A stretch of 9,832 nt of DNA from an uncultured Erysipelotrichaceae bacterium (GTDB taxonomy: Bacteria > Bacillota_I > Bacilli_A > RF39 > UBA660): the NCBI GenBank assembly GCA_902772675.1, contig CACYBN010000039.1, positions 1 to 9,832 on the forward strand, written 5' to 3'. The first letter of the stretch is position 1. Every line of letters starts with the position of its first letter. The position numbers were made by a program, and so were the translations under genes. The notes beneath the pieces were generated by a model. That model did not search any database. It saw only the letters and a program-made list of their open reading frames with translations, and had not been told where the DNA came from. Positions 1-5,803 of the stretch are shown in pieces.

Positions 1-6
1 ATACAA

Positions 7-933
7 TTACTCTAATCTTAATGTTAAATCACCAGCAGGAGAAGAAATTTTATTATCATTATTGATTTCAAATATCATGCTTTCTATAACAAGAAGATTA
101 CCATATAAACCACATTTACCTTCAAAATGGATTGGTTTTGATGCTTCATAATCATATTCACACAATAAATCTTTATTAATAGTTATTCTTTCATATTTTG
201 AAGTATATTGACCATAAGAAATTCTATGATAACTATTATATATTCCTGAATCATCTGCTTTTAATTGCATTTTTTCTTTTTCTTCTACTTTTTTACTATT
301 ACGAGAAATTACTACATCACTTATTATAGGTTCATCAGTTTCATAATGATCTAATAATCTTTCTAGATCGTCATTTAAAACTTCCATAGTTAAATCATAA
401 TAACTTATATCTACATCATATATTACATATCTAGAACTAAAATTTATCATAGTATATTTTTCATCTTTAACAAAATCTTTTACAGTTACTGGTTTTTTGT
501 CAAATAAAGTTTTTATTAATTGATAATTATTATGTTCTTCATAAGGATTAACTACATAGAAATCTCCAGAATCTTCTTTTATATCATATAGATAAGCTAA
601 ATTAGCTTTTGATATTTTTTTTATATCTACAGTTTTATTTTTATTTATTCTAAGTACATTAATATTTTTATTATATTTTATTATTAACATTGGAGGTTCT
701 TCATCATCAAAGCCCATAAATCTAGCTTGTACTTCTCCAATATCACTTCTTCCAGTACTTAAAAAAGTATCTCTTAGGTAATTCTTATATGTATTTATAT
801 AACTATCATCTACTATTGCTTTTTTACTTTCATTATTTCTTTTTACATCATTATCTCTAAAGATAAATAAGTAAGATAGAAAAGCAATAACTAATAATAT
901 TACAATTATTAATATTGTTATAAGTCTCTTCAT
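7..933 (-). CDS. Membrane-anchored extracytoplasmic protein of unknown function
   Basis: I do not recognise this 308-residue protein. Its N-terminus is a short basic stretch (MKR) followed by an uninterrupted hydrophobic segment at about residues 3-25, then a charged, Asn/Asp/Lys-rich remainder. This suggests a single N-terminal anchor with the bulk outside the membrane. There is no lipobox cysteine after the hydrophobic segment, so it is not an obvious lipoprotein. The open frame can extend upstream to a GTG at 942, but that GTG lies inside the AGGTGAG ribosome binding site. ATG at 933 has the correct spacing and is preferred. It is the last gene of a three-gene minus-strand operon, 32 bases after the stop of the transglutaminase-like gene, and ends in TAA at the window edge. 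Its own terminator would lie outside. Existence of the gene is well supported; function is unknown. Confidence 0.85.
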   Translation of the reverse strand: MKRLITILIIVILLVIAFLSYLFIFRDNDVKRNNESKKAIVDDSYINTYKNYLRDTFLSTGRSDIGEVQARFMGFDDEEPPMLIIKYNKNINVLRINKNKTVDIKKISKANLAYLYDIKEDSGDFYVVNPYEEHNNYQLIKTLFDKKPVTVKDFVKDEKYTMINFSSRYVIYDVDISYYDLTMEVLNDDLERLLDHYETDEPIISDVVISRNSKKVEEKEKMQLKADDSGIYNSYHRISYGQYTSKYERITINKDLLCEYDYEASKPIHFEGKCGLYGNLLVIESMIFEINNDNKISSPAGDLTLRLE

Positions 934-950
934 TGGTCTCACCTACATTA

Positions 951-959
951 ATTATATCA
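951..959 (-). promoter_or_regulatory. Candidate extended -10 promoter (TGATATAAT)
   Basis: A perfect TGnTATAAT extended -10 element lies in the short gap upstream of the membrane-anchored protein gene. The predicted start site, near 944, would give a leader of only about 11 bases with the ribosome binding site at the very 5' end. It may be an internal promoter of the operon. I see no clear -35, and the match could be chance in such AT-rich DNA. Confidence 0.35.
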
Positions 960-965
960 TATTAG

Positions 966-1946
966 TTAATTAGATAATCCACCATCAGAGATACTATCAC
1001 TCATTGTTGAAACTTCTACAAATGATTTTGATTTAGATTCATTTAAAGTAAACCTACATGTACTTATTTCTGGAGAGATACCTACTACTCTAACTAAACC
1101 TCCAACATTAGCACCTAAACCACCTTGAATAAATCTTCTGGAATTAAAATCATCAAAAGCCTCATGTCTTTTTTCTGATGTAGCTACAAAAATCATTCTA
1201 GAATGCATACTATCTACACCTTTTATAGCTCCTTCTTTAGCTGTTTCTATATCAATAGTAGTTATATCACTATTAGATGTAGTCATCCTATAAACAGTAT
1301 TAGCAGATTGAAGATCTAAAAGAGATGTTTCTCCATTCTTTCCAATTAAAGATAAATAATGAGCATATTTATATTGTTCTTCATTAGAACCTTCTACAAA
1401 TACTTGTGCTGCTAAAGGAGTACATTCAAAACTATAACAAGAAGAAATAATACATCCTAGTTGAGCAAAACCACTACAAATAGCTCTATGTTGTTTATCA
1501 GGTCCATATTCACCTTTTTGCATCATACCATTTACTAAAGGAAAAAATGTATGTGATAAGATTTTATTTAAATTCTTTTCTTCTTTAGAAGATAATTTTA
1601 TACTAGATAAATCAGTAGTTCCATATTTACTTTTTAAACCCTCGATAAAATCAGCATATAAATTATTAGGATCATCTTCTTTATAAGCATGTTGAGTATT
1701 TCCATCATATGCAAAATCTACATATTCATTATTCATAAAAAACTTTTCTAGACTTTGACTGAATAATTCTGGATTACTTAATGCCCCTTCAGGTAAAGTT
1801 TTTGAAAATTCACTAATTAATTCACATAGATTTTCAATTGCAGCATCTAAATATCCACTAGGAAGTAATTCTTCAATTCCAGGAATTATAAAAGTATCAT
1901 CATTTAGAAATCTTGTTACATTTTCTCTTACTAAATCATAATTCAT
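966..1946 (-). CDS. Transglutaminase-like (papain-fold) protein, putative
   Basis: This is a 326-residue, apparently soluble protein without signal peptide or membrane segment. The central part has the layout of the transglutaminase core. An ICSGFAQLG stretch puts a candidate nucleophile at Cys157 in a C-x-G-x-A setting. A YAHYLSLIG strand follows with His196, then LLDLQSA with Asp211, in the usual Cys-His-Asp order and spacing. The N-terminal ~120 residues look helical and acidic, and the C-terminal ~60 are Ser- and Gly-rich; I recognise neither. The start is ATG at 1946, one base after the stop of the preceding GNAT-like gene (TAATATG). Only a weak purine stretch sits upstream, so translational coupling is likely. 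Transglutaminase-like folds include proteases, crosslinking enzymes and inactive versions, so the reaction is not assigned. Fold call is moderate; catalytic activity is inference. Confidence 0.6.
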   Translation of the reverse strand: MNYDLVRENVTRFLNDDTFIIPGIEELLPSGYLDAAIENLCELISEFSKTLPEGALSNPELFSQSLEKFFMNNEYVDFAYDGNTQHAYKEDDPNNLYADFIEGLKSKYGTTDLSSIKLSSKEEKNLNKILSHTFFPLVNGMMQKGEYGPDKQHRAICSGFAQLGCIISSCYSFECTPLAAQVFVEGSNEEQYKYAHYLSLIGKNGETSLLDLQSANTVYRMTTSNSDITTIDIETAKEGAIKGVDSMHSRMIFVATSEKRHEAFDDFNSRRFIQGGLGANVGGLVRVVGISPEISTCRFTLNESKSKSFVEVSTMSDSISDGGLSN

Positions 1947-1947
1947 A

Positions 1948-2889
1948 TTACTTTTTTATCCTTTTACTCATAGTTTTATATATTCCACAAACTTCGAAAT
2001 CTCCTTTTTTTAGTCTTTGACCCTCTAATTGATCTACTTGTGTTTCAACTAATGAGGAAATTCCCTTTGAATCTAAATCATTAGCTATACTAGATAATAA
2101 TTCTTCTTTACACTTCTTAAATAATAGAGGATCTTTTTCTTTTACTACAATTGAATCCATAGTAGCTGAATCAGTATCTAATAATACAAATCCTGATATA
2201 TTTGGTGCTCCTTTTTTTATAGCTACATAACAATCATCTTGTGGATATTTATAATAATTGAGTGCAATATCTTCAATAATTGAACTTCCAGTATTTAAAC
2301 TTAAATTATTTTTAAATGCTTTAAAATCAAATTTATATACTTCATAACTTTTTGGACCATTATATTCTTTTAAAGATTTAACCATATGTCTTATATCATA
2401 TCTAACAGATTCTACAGAAAAACCTATTTTTTCTAAATAATCATCAAATTTATTATCATGTTCTTCATCATAAATACCAAAAGAATAATCACCATCACCA
2501 AAATATACACTTGTATAACTCATACTTGATAAAAAATTTTCTACATCACTAAAGAACTTATTATATCCATCTTCATTGTCTGCTTCATCTGAAAAACTTA
2601 CTGTTAAAATTGAATTTTCAAATAATAGACCAACACAATCTAAAGAAATAGCTTCATCTGAAAAACTTACTGTTAAAATTGAATTTTCAATTAATAGACC
2701 AACACAATCTAAAGAACTAGCTTCATTTTCATATGCTAGTACAGTAATATCTTCATTTTCATGTAAAAATCCATAGAAAGATTCTCTATCTGGGAAATAA
2801 TTTCTTAGCCATTTATTATTATTTCTTCTTAAAAAATCATAAATGTCACCAAACCTATTATCAATTTTATTCTTATCTAATAATTTCAT
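1948..2889 (-). CDS. GNAT-acetyltransferase-like protein with internal 23-residue tandem duplication
   Basis: This 313-residue soluble protein is the first gene of a three-gene operon, with a strong AAGGAGG site seven bases before ATG. Two stretches resemble degenerate GNAT N-acetyltransferase halves. The first, about residues 48-170, ends in LEKIGF...YDIRHMV. The second, about 215-310, runs from a GFVLLDTD strand through a helix to a final GDFEVCGIYKTM strand. The usual acetyl-CoA loop (R/Q-x-x-G-x-G/A) is not evident in either half, so it may be non-catalytic or a distant relative. Residues 58-80 and 81-103 are a near-perfect tandem repeat (21 of 23 residues identical) in a predicted beta-strand region, caused by a 69-bp DNA duplication. 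That leaves doubt whether this copy folds normally. Its genetic coupling to a transglutaminase-like protein suggests a shared role that I cannot name. Confidence 0.6.
   Translation of the reverse strand: MKLLDKNKIDNRFGDIYDFLRRNNNKWLRNYFPDRESFYGFLHENEDITVLAYENEASSLDCVGLLIENSILTVSFSDEAISLDCVGLLFENSILTVSFSDEADNEDGYNKFFSDVENFLSSMSYTSVYFGDGDYSFGIYDEEHDNKFDDYLEKIGFSVESVRYDIRHMVKSLKEYNGPKSYEVYKFDFKAFKNNLSLNTGSSIIEDIALNYYKYPQDDCYVAIKKGAPNISGFVLLDTDSATMDSIVVKEKDPLLFKKCKEELLSSIANDLDSKGISSLVETQVDQLEGQRLKKGDFEVCGIYKTMSKRIKK
2582..2719. repeat. 69-bp tandem duplication, two copies
   Basis: Positions 2582-2650 and 2651-2719 are direct tandem copies that differ at only two bases. Both differences change an amino acid (Ser/Ile and Ile/Phe) in the GNAT-like protein. 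The unit is 23 codons, so the reading frame is kept. The short sequence GATGAAGC/AATGAAGC at the copy borders is a plausible slippage point. Confidence 0.95.
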
Positions 2890-2911
2890 AAGTATACCTC
2901 CTTATATTAAT

Positions 2912-2920
2912 ATTTTATCA
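2912..2920 (-). promoter_or_regulatory. Candidate extended -10 promoter (TGATAAAAT)
   Basis: A TGnTAAAAT extended -10 element lies immediately after the T-tract of the preceding terminator and about 15 bases upstream of the AAGGAGG site of the GNAT-like gene. It is a plausible promoter for the three-gene operon at 7-2889. No good -35 is visible because that position is taken by the terminator T-tract. Confidence 0.45.
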
Positions 2921-2921
2921 T

Positions 2922-2954
2922 AAAAAAAAGAATTAACTATTTTCAATTAATTCT
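2922..2954 (-). terminator. Rho-independent terminator of the SDR gene
   Basis: An AGAATTAA/TTAATTCT stem of 8 bp closes a 10-base loop and is followed on the minus strand by a run of eight T. It lies about 20 bases after the SDR stop codon. The stem is AT-rich, but the T-tract is strong. Confidence 0.8.
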
Positions 2955-2975
2955 CTTTACATTTTAAAGCATTTA

Positions 2976-3734
2976 TTATACACAAGTATATCCACCATCA
3001 ATTGGTAAGATAACTCCAGTTACATAACTAGCTTCATCACTAGCTAAGAATATAGCAGCAGGATTTAATTCTCCTTCATGTCCATATCTACCTACTGGTA
3101 CTGTTGCTTTCATATATGCAGTAAATTCATCTGTAATTAATGTATCATGAGTAAGCTCTGTATCAAAATATCCAGGGCAAATAGCATTTACAGTAATTCC
3201 TTCTTTAGCAAGTTCAGATGCTGCTGCTCTAGTAAAGTTAATAACTCCACCTTTTGAAGTATGATAAGCAATTGTTCCCATTGCCATATTTCCAACCATA
3301 CCATACATAGAAGCTATATTAATAATTCTTCCATAATGATTCTTTTTCATAATATTACCAAATGCTCTTGTAACATAGAATACAGAATCCATATCTGTAG
3401 AGATAGTGAAATCCCATTCTTCATTAGTCATATCTAATACACCAGCATTTTTAGCGCTACCAGCACAATTTACAAGAATATCTACTTTTCCAAATTCTTT
3501 TTCAACTAATTCTGCAGCACTATTTACTTCTTCAGTATTAGTAACATCACATTTAACAGGTAGTACTCTTACTCCTTTTGCTTCTAATTCATTTTTTAAT
3601 TCTTCTAATCTTTCTACTCTTCTAGCTAATACTGCTACATCTGCACCTTGTTCAGCAAAAGCCTTAGCCATTTGTTTTCCAAGACCAGATGATGCTCCAG
3701 TAATAACTGCGACTCTTCCTTTTAAATTAAACAT
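2976..3734 (-). CDS. Short-chain dehydrogenase/reductase (gluconate 5-dehydrogenase- or FabG-like)
   Basis: This 252-residue protein is a full-length classical SDR, a cytosolic NAD(P)H-dependent oxidoreductase. The cofactor loop TGASSGLG is at residues 12-19. Arg38-Arg39 at the end of the second strand favours NADP(H) by family rules. NCAG replaces the usual NNAG at 89-92. The catalytic Ser142, Tyr157 and Lys161 (YHTSK) are all present. The conserved Asn of the catalytic tetrad appears to be Asp114 (in STDMDSVF), a variant seen in some SDRs. PGYFDTELT at 187-195 and a C-terminal DGGYT complete the fold. Overall it reads like the gluconate 5-dehydrogenase group, but SDR substrate specificity cannot be fixed by sequence reading, and a 3-oxoacyl-ACP reductase-like role is possible. 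The ATG has an AGGAGATGAT site five bases upstream, nine of ten matching the ideal. It is a single-gene unit with its own promoter and terminator. Confidence 0.9.
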   Translation of the reverse strand: MFNLKGRVAVITGASSGLGKQMAKAFAEQGADVAVLARRVERLEELKNELEAKGVRVLPVKCDVTNTEEVNSAAELVEKEFGKVDILVNCAGSAKNAGVLDMTNEEWDFTISTDMDSVFYVTRAFGNIMKKNHYGRIINIASMYGMVGNMAMGTIAYHTSKGGVINFTRAAASELAKEGITVNAICPGYFDTELTHDTLITDEFTAYMKATVPVGRYGHEGELNPAAIFLASDEASYVTGVILPIDGGYTCV

Positions 3735-3755
3735 TTTTTATCATCTCCTAATATG

Positions 3756-3764
3756 ATGATAGCA
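3756..3764 (-). promoter_or_regulatory. Candidate extended -10 promoter of the SDR gene (TGCTATCAT)
   Basis: A TGnTATCAT element lies about 20 bases upstream of the start codon, just before the AGGAGATGAT binding site. No convincing -35 hexamer sits 16-18 bases further up. The 149-base gap at 3735-3883 also holds the divergent promoter of the plus-strand gene and nothing else I can name. Confidence 0.45.
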
Positions 3765-3825
3765 CATAAGAAATATAAAAAGGAACATCAAAAACATAAA
3801 CTTTACACCTACATAATAATTTAGT

Positions 3826-3854
3826 TTGTAGTTAATGCTAAAAATTTATATAAT
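3826..3854 (+). promoter_or_regulatory. Candidate promoter of the plus-strand small membrane protein gene
   Basis: TTGTAG at 3826-3831 (weak -35) and TATAAT at 3849-3854 (perfect -10) are separated by 17 bases. The predicted start near 3861 leaves about ten bases before the AGGAG at 3871-3875. The -10 lies in the centre of a short AT-only inverted repeat (3842-3860). Confidence 0.5.
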
Positions 3855-3883
3855 AAATTTATGATATGATAGGAGTAATATTT

Positions 3884-4135
3884 ATGAAAAAGAAAACAAA
3901 GATGATTTCTATTCCACAAAATGAAGCTTATATTATATGTGTATTAACATCACTAGTTTTTGCAGCTATAGGTTCTTATGGTAGTGCACTTTTTATGAGT
4001 ATCCCTATAACTTGTGAAAAATTTAATGTACTTACTTATGGTAGTATATTATTTCCAGTTCTATTTATTTGCTTTGTAATGTGTATGATAGGAACAATAA
4101 TTATATTTAATGATAAGGATACTAAGAGAAAATAA
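3884..4135 (+). CDS. Small two-helix membrane protein, unknown function
   Basis: This 83-residue protein has a basic N-terminus (MKKKTK), hydrophobic segments at about residues 15-40 and 53-75, and a charged, basic C-terminus (NDKDTKRK). A hairpin with both ends in the cytoplasm is expected. The frame is open from ATG at 3866, but that start has no usable binding site, and the AGGAG at 3871-3875 lies inside the extension. ATG at 3884, eight bases after AGGAG, is therefore chosen. It is the only plus-strand gene in the window, divergent from the SDR and convergent with tRNA-Thr, sharing a bidirectional terminator with the latter. No family is recognised. Confidence 0.75.
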   Translation: MKKKTKMISIPQNEAYIICVLTSLVFAAIGSYGSALFMSIPITCEKFNVLTYGSILFPVLFICFVMCMIGTIIIFNDKDTKRK

Positions 4136-4138
4136 TAT

Positions 4139-4165
4139 AAAAAAGACTTTTAAAAGTCTTTTTTT
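4139..4165. terminator. Bidirectional terminator between small membrane gene and tRNA-Thr
   Basis: The region is a near-perfect palindrome: an A-run, GACTTTT, AAAAGTC, then a T-run. It starts four bases after the plus-strand gene stop and lies 14 bases beyond the tRNA-Thr 3' end. T-tracts are present in both orientations, so it can serve both convergent units. Confidence 0.85.
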
Positions 4166-4178
4166 GTTTTTTAAATAA

Positions 4179-4254
4179 TGGTGCTAGAAACAGGATTTGA
4201 ACCTGCGACCTACTCTTTACGAGGGAGTTGCTCTACCAACTGAGCTATTCTAGC
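4179..4254 (-). tRNA. tRNA-Thr (anticodon CGT), complete with CCA
   Basis: A 76-base cloverleaf can be folded. The acceptor stem is GCTAGAA/TTCTAGC, with discriminator A and encoded CCA. The D-arm is GCTC...GAGC, and the T-arm is GCAGG/CCTGT with loop TTCAAAT. The anticodon loop CTCGTAA gives anticodon CGT, reading ACG (threonine). The last pair of the anticodon stem (31-39) is C-A rather than Watson-Crick. Otherwise the molecule is regular and resembles bacterial tRNA-Thr. Confidence 0.95.
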
Positions 4255-4280
4255 AAAAAAGAGAATAAACCTATTCTCTT
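4255..4280 (-). terminator. Hairpin terminator overlapping the cadherin-like gene stop, abutting tRNA-Thr
   Basis: AAGAGAATA and TATTCTCTT form a 9-bp stem with a 4-base loop, followed on the minus strand by a T-run. The stop codon of the cadherin-like gene is inside the hairpin. The T-run ends exactly at the first base of tRNA-Thr, leaving no spacer. Confidence 0.75.
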
Positions 4281-4738
4281 ATAATTGTTATATTATATCT
4301 TTTTACACCAGTATCTTCAGCTTCTACTCTAATTTCATGTTTTGTTTTACTATGATCAGTATCTAATACTACATCCTCATCGCATCCTTTAATTACTGCT
4401 TTGATACTTTCTGCTTCACATGTAAATCTTACAGATACAACATCTAAAGGAACTCTTACTGTATATTCAGTAGTTTTCTTATCAAATACAGGATCTAAAG
4501 ATCCATAATCAACACTTAAAGATTTTAAGTACTTATTGGTATCTTTACCAGATTGTACTCTTCCTCCTCCGACTCCAAATAATAGGAATCCAGAAATCAT
4601 AAGTGTAATTATCATTGCTACAATGATTAGTATTATAGATGAATTTTCATTAAAAAAATCTTTAAAATTATTTTGTTTTTCAAAATCAGGAGTATTACCT
4701 ACATAATTGTTACCACCAGAGCCAGAATAAAAATCCAT
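4271..4738 (-). CDS. Single-pass membrane protein with one cadherin-like beta-sandwich domain
   Basis: The 155-residue protein has three parts. Residues 1-33 are a hydrophilic Gly/Asn-rich tail. Residues 34-57 are one strong membrane segment. Residues 69-154 match the bacterial cadherin-like beta-sandwich repeat: YLKSLSVDYGSLDPVFD, then TTEYTVRVP, ending in the typical YNITIIRE strand. Such domains normally occur in multi-domain cell-surface proteins of Gram-positive bacteria, where they act as structural or binding modules. Here a single copy follows the anchor directly, probably outside the cell. Two cysteines (107 and 119) could pair. The start ATG follows an AGAGGGTGTT site, and a good promoter lies just upstream. 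The gene is followed by tRNA-Thr with no gap beyond the terminator hairpin. The domain call is confident; its ligand or partner is unknown. Confidence 0.85.
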   Translation of the reverse strand: MDFYSGSGGNNYVGNTPDFEKQNNFKDFFNENSSIILIIVAMIITLMISGFLLFGVGGGRVQSGKDTNKYLKSLSVDYGSLDPVFDKKTTEYTVRVPLDVVSVRFTCEAESIKAVIKGCDEDVVLDTDHSKTKHEIRVEAEDTGVKRYNITIIRE

Positions 4739-4761
4739 ACTAACACCCTCTTCTATTTTAA

Positions 4762-4789
4762 ATTATATCAATTTTATAATTTTTTTCAA
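4762..4789 (-). promoter_or_regulatory. Promoter of the cadherin-like gene
   Basis: TTGAAA (five of six to the -35 consensus) and an extended -10 TGATATAAT are separated by 16 bases. The -35 overlaps the TGA stop of the upstream 43-residue gene, so the cadherin-like gene can be transcribed independently of it. Confidence 0.65.
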
Positions 4790-4917
4790 TTATTTTCAGA
4801 ATCAGTTTTTTCTTCTTCTCCATTAAGCATATTTTTTAATTGCTCTATATCAAAACCATAATTCTTTAAATCTTCTAATTGATCTTCTAAATCTTCAAGT
4901 TTTTGTAATTTTTCCAT
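4786..4917 (-). CDS. 43-residue acidic, coiled-coil-like small protein
   Basis: A small open frame encodes 43 residues beginning MEKLQKLEDLEDQLEDLK and ending EEEKTDSENN. Leu/Ile residues are spaced as in a short amphipathic or coiled-coil helix, and the tail is strongly acidic. An AAGGGTGAT site lies three bases from the ATG at 4917, close to the anti-Shine-Dalgarno complement. It sits between the terminator of the 264-residue protein gene and the promoter of the cadherin-like gene, in an otherwise unexplained 260-base gap. Its TGA is the only TGA stop in the window. No family is recognised. The binding site, placement and ordered heptad-like pattern argue for a real gene, but without comparison this stays moderate. 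Confidence 0.6.
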   Translation of the reverse strand: MEKLQKLEDLEDQLEDLKNYGFDIEQLKNMLNGEEEKTDSENN

Positions 4918-4957
4918 AAAATCACCCTTCTTGTCTAATATGACATTTATAAAAATA

Positions 4958-4963
4958 ATTATA
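4958..4963 (-). promoter_or_regulatory. Candidate -10 element (TATAAT) of the small coiled-coil gene
   Basis: A perfect TATAAT lies about 30 bases upstream of the AAGGGTGAT site and shortly after the preceding terminator. There is no TG extension and no clear -35, so it is a weak prediction. Confidence 0.35.
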
Positions 4964-4975
4964 CTACAAAAATAA

Positions 4976-5005
4976 AATGAAAAATAGACTCATATGAGTC
5001 TATTT
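4976..5005 (-). terminator. Palindromic terminator overlapping the stop of the 264-residue protein gene
   Basis: Positions 4982-5005 form a perfect 24-base palindrome (arms of 12 around CATATG in the centre). On the minus strand it is followed by an interrupted T-rich tract. The TAG stop of the gene lies within the first arm. Confidence 0.75.
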
Positions 5006-5794
5006 AACTTCTTCTATACCTTTTAATACATATGCATCTCCAGATGTTTTATTAAAAGTATATTTAAATACAGTAAACTTATCTACTTCGTCTTTTGGTA
5101 TTACATAGTCACCAACATTATCTAAGATTTCATCTGATACATAATTTTTATAATAATCATAAATAGTAACACTACATGATCTCTCATCACAGTTACCATA
5201 ATCTGGAACTATTTGACCTAAAGCTTGATATACATAATAATTTTTTCCCTCTTTAGAAAATCCATAATTTTTATATAAATATACTGTTTGATTTTCTCCA
5301 CCACATCTATAAGTATAATAATAATTAGAATCATCTACTAAAGTATATGTAGGACAACCTTTTAAAGTTTTTGGTAAAGATGATGGCTCTTCTCCATATA
5401 AGTTATAATAACTTTTTCTAAAATCTTCCATGTCGATAGATCCATCATAATAATTAGTTAGTTCTGATGATTCATGTAATAAATTACCTTGAGAATCATA
5501 AAAATCATTTCTAGCAGAGAATAATAGTACATTATATACTTTTTCTTCTTCAGTTAGTTTAGATAAATCAAAAGTAGTAGAAAATAAGTCTTTATACAAT
5601 ATCTCATTATTACTATCTGTAGCACTTAAAATATTTACATTTTTATCTAATATTTTAATAATTGCTTCATCTTTTATTTCATTTCCTGCTAAATGACTTT
5701 TTTTACTACCTGATAAGTTTTTAAACATGAAGAACCCACCAAACCCACAAAGAAATACTAATAATAAGATAACTATTATTTTTATATTTTTCAT
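5000..5794 (-). CDS. Membrane-anchored extracytoplasmic protein of unknown function
   Basis: This 264-residue protein starts MKNIKIIVILLLVFL and has one hydrophobic anchor at about residues 4-24, followed by a charged linker and a Tyr/Asn/Asp-rich domain. A Cys at 16 lies in the membrane segment, but FLCGF does not fit a lipobox. Four later cysteines (147, 164, 202 and 207) could form two disulfides in an exported domain. The ATG follows a full AAGGAGG site that overlaps the TAA of the upstream 222-residue gene; only nine bases separate the frames, so the two are one operon with likely coupled translation. It has the same overall design as the 308-residue protein at the left edge, but I see no clear sequence relationship. 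Function unknown. Confidence 0.85.
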   Translation of the reverse strand: MKNIKIIVILLLVFLCGFGGFFMFKNLSGSKKSHLAGNEIKDEAIIKILDKNVNILSATDSNNEILYKDLFSTTFDLSKLTEEEKVYNVLLFSARNDFYDSQGNLLHESSELTNYYDGSIDMEDFRKSYYNLYGEEPSSLPKTLKGCPTYTLVDDSNYYYTYRCGGENQTVYLYKNYGFSKEGKNYYVYQALGQIVPDYGNCDERSCSVTIYDYYKNYVSDEILDNVGDYVIPKDEVDKFTVFKYTFNKTSGDAYVLKGIEEVK

Positions 5795-5803
5795 ATATCC
5801 TCC

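Noticed and set aside
2582..2719. Direct repeats as a possible CRISPR array
   Set aside because: There are only two adjacent 69-base copies with no spacers, in frame within a coding sequence.
2576..2776. Plus-strand 66-residue open frame with internal repeats
   Set aside because: It lies antisense inside the GNAT-like gene and owes its length and repeats to the 69-bp duplication. It has no ribosome binding site, and the minus-strand frame is far longer with a proper start signal.
3406..3756. Plus-strand 116-residue open frame
   Set aside because: It is antisense to the SDR, whose catalytic motifs are unmistakable, and has no ribosome binding site.
3842..3860. Short inverted repeat around the plus-strand -10 as an operator
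   Set aside because: It consists only of A and T with 7-base arms, which is expected often by chance in this composition.
4786..4788. Possible alternative genetic code (TGA as Trp)
   Set aside because: Trp is encoded by TGG in the long genes, none is interrupted by an in-frame TGA, and reading through this TGA adds only a few residues before TAA.
4673..4861. Plus-strand 62-residue open frame
   Set aside because: It runs antisense through the cadherin-like gene start, its promoter and the 43-residue gene, and lacks a ribosome binding site.
5732..5794. Lipoprotein signal in the 264-residue protein
   Set aside because: The Cys at residue 16 is preceded by FL rather than a small-residue lipobox and lies inside the hydrophobic segment.
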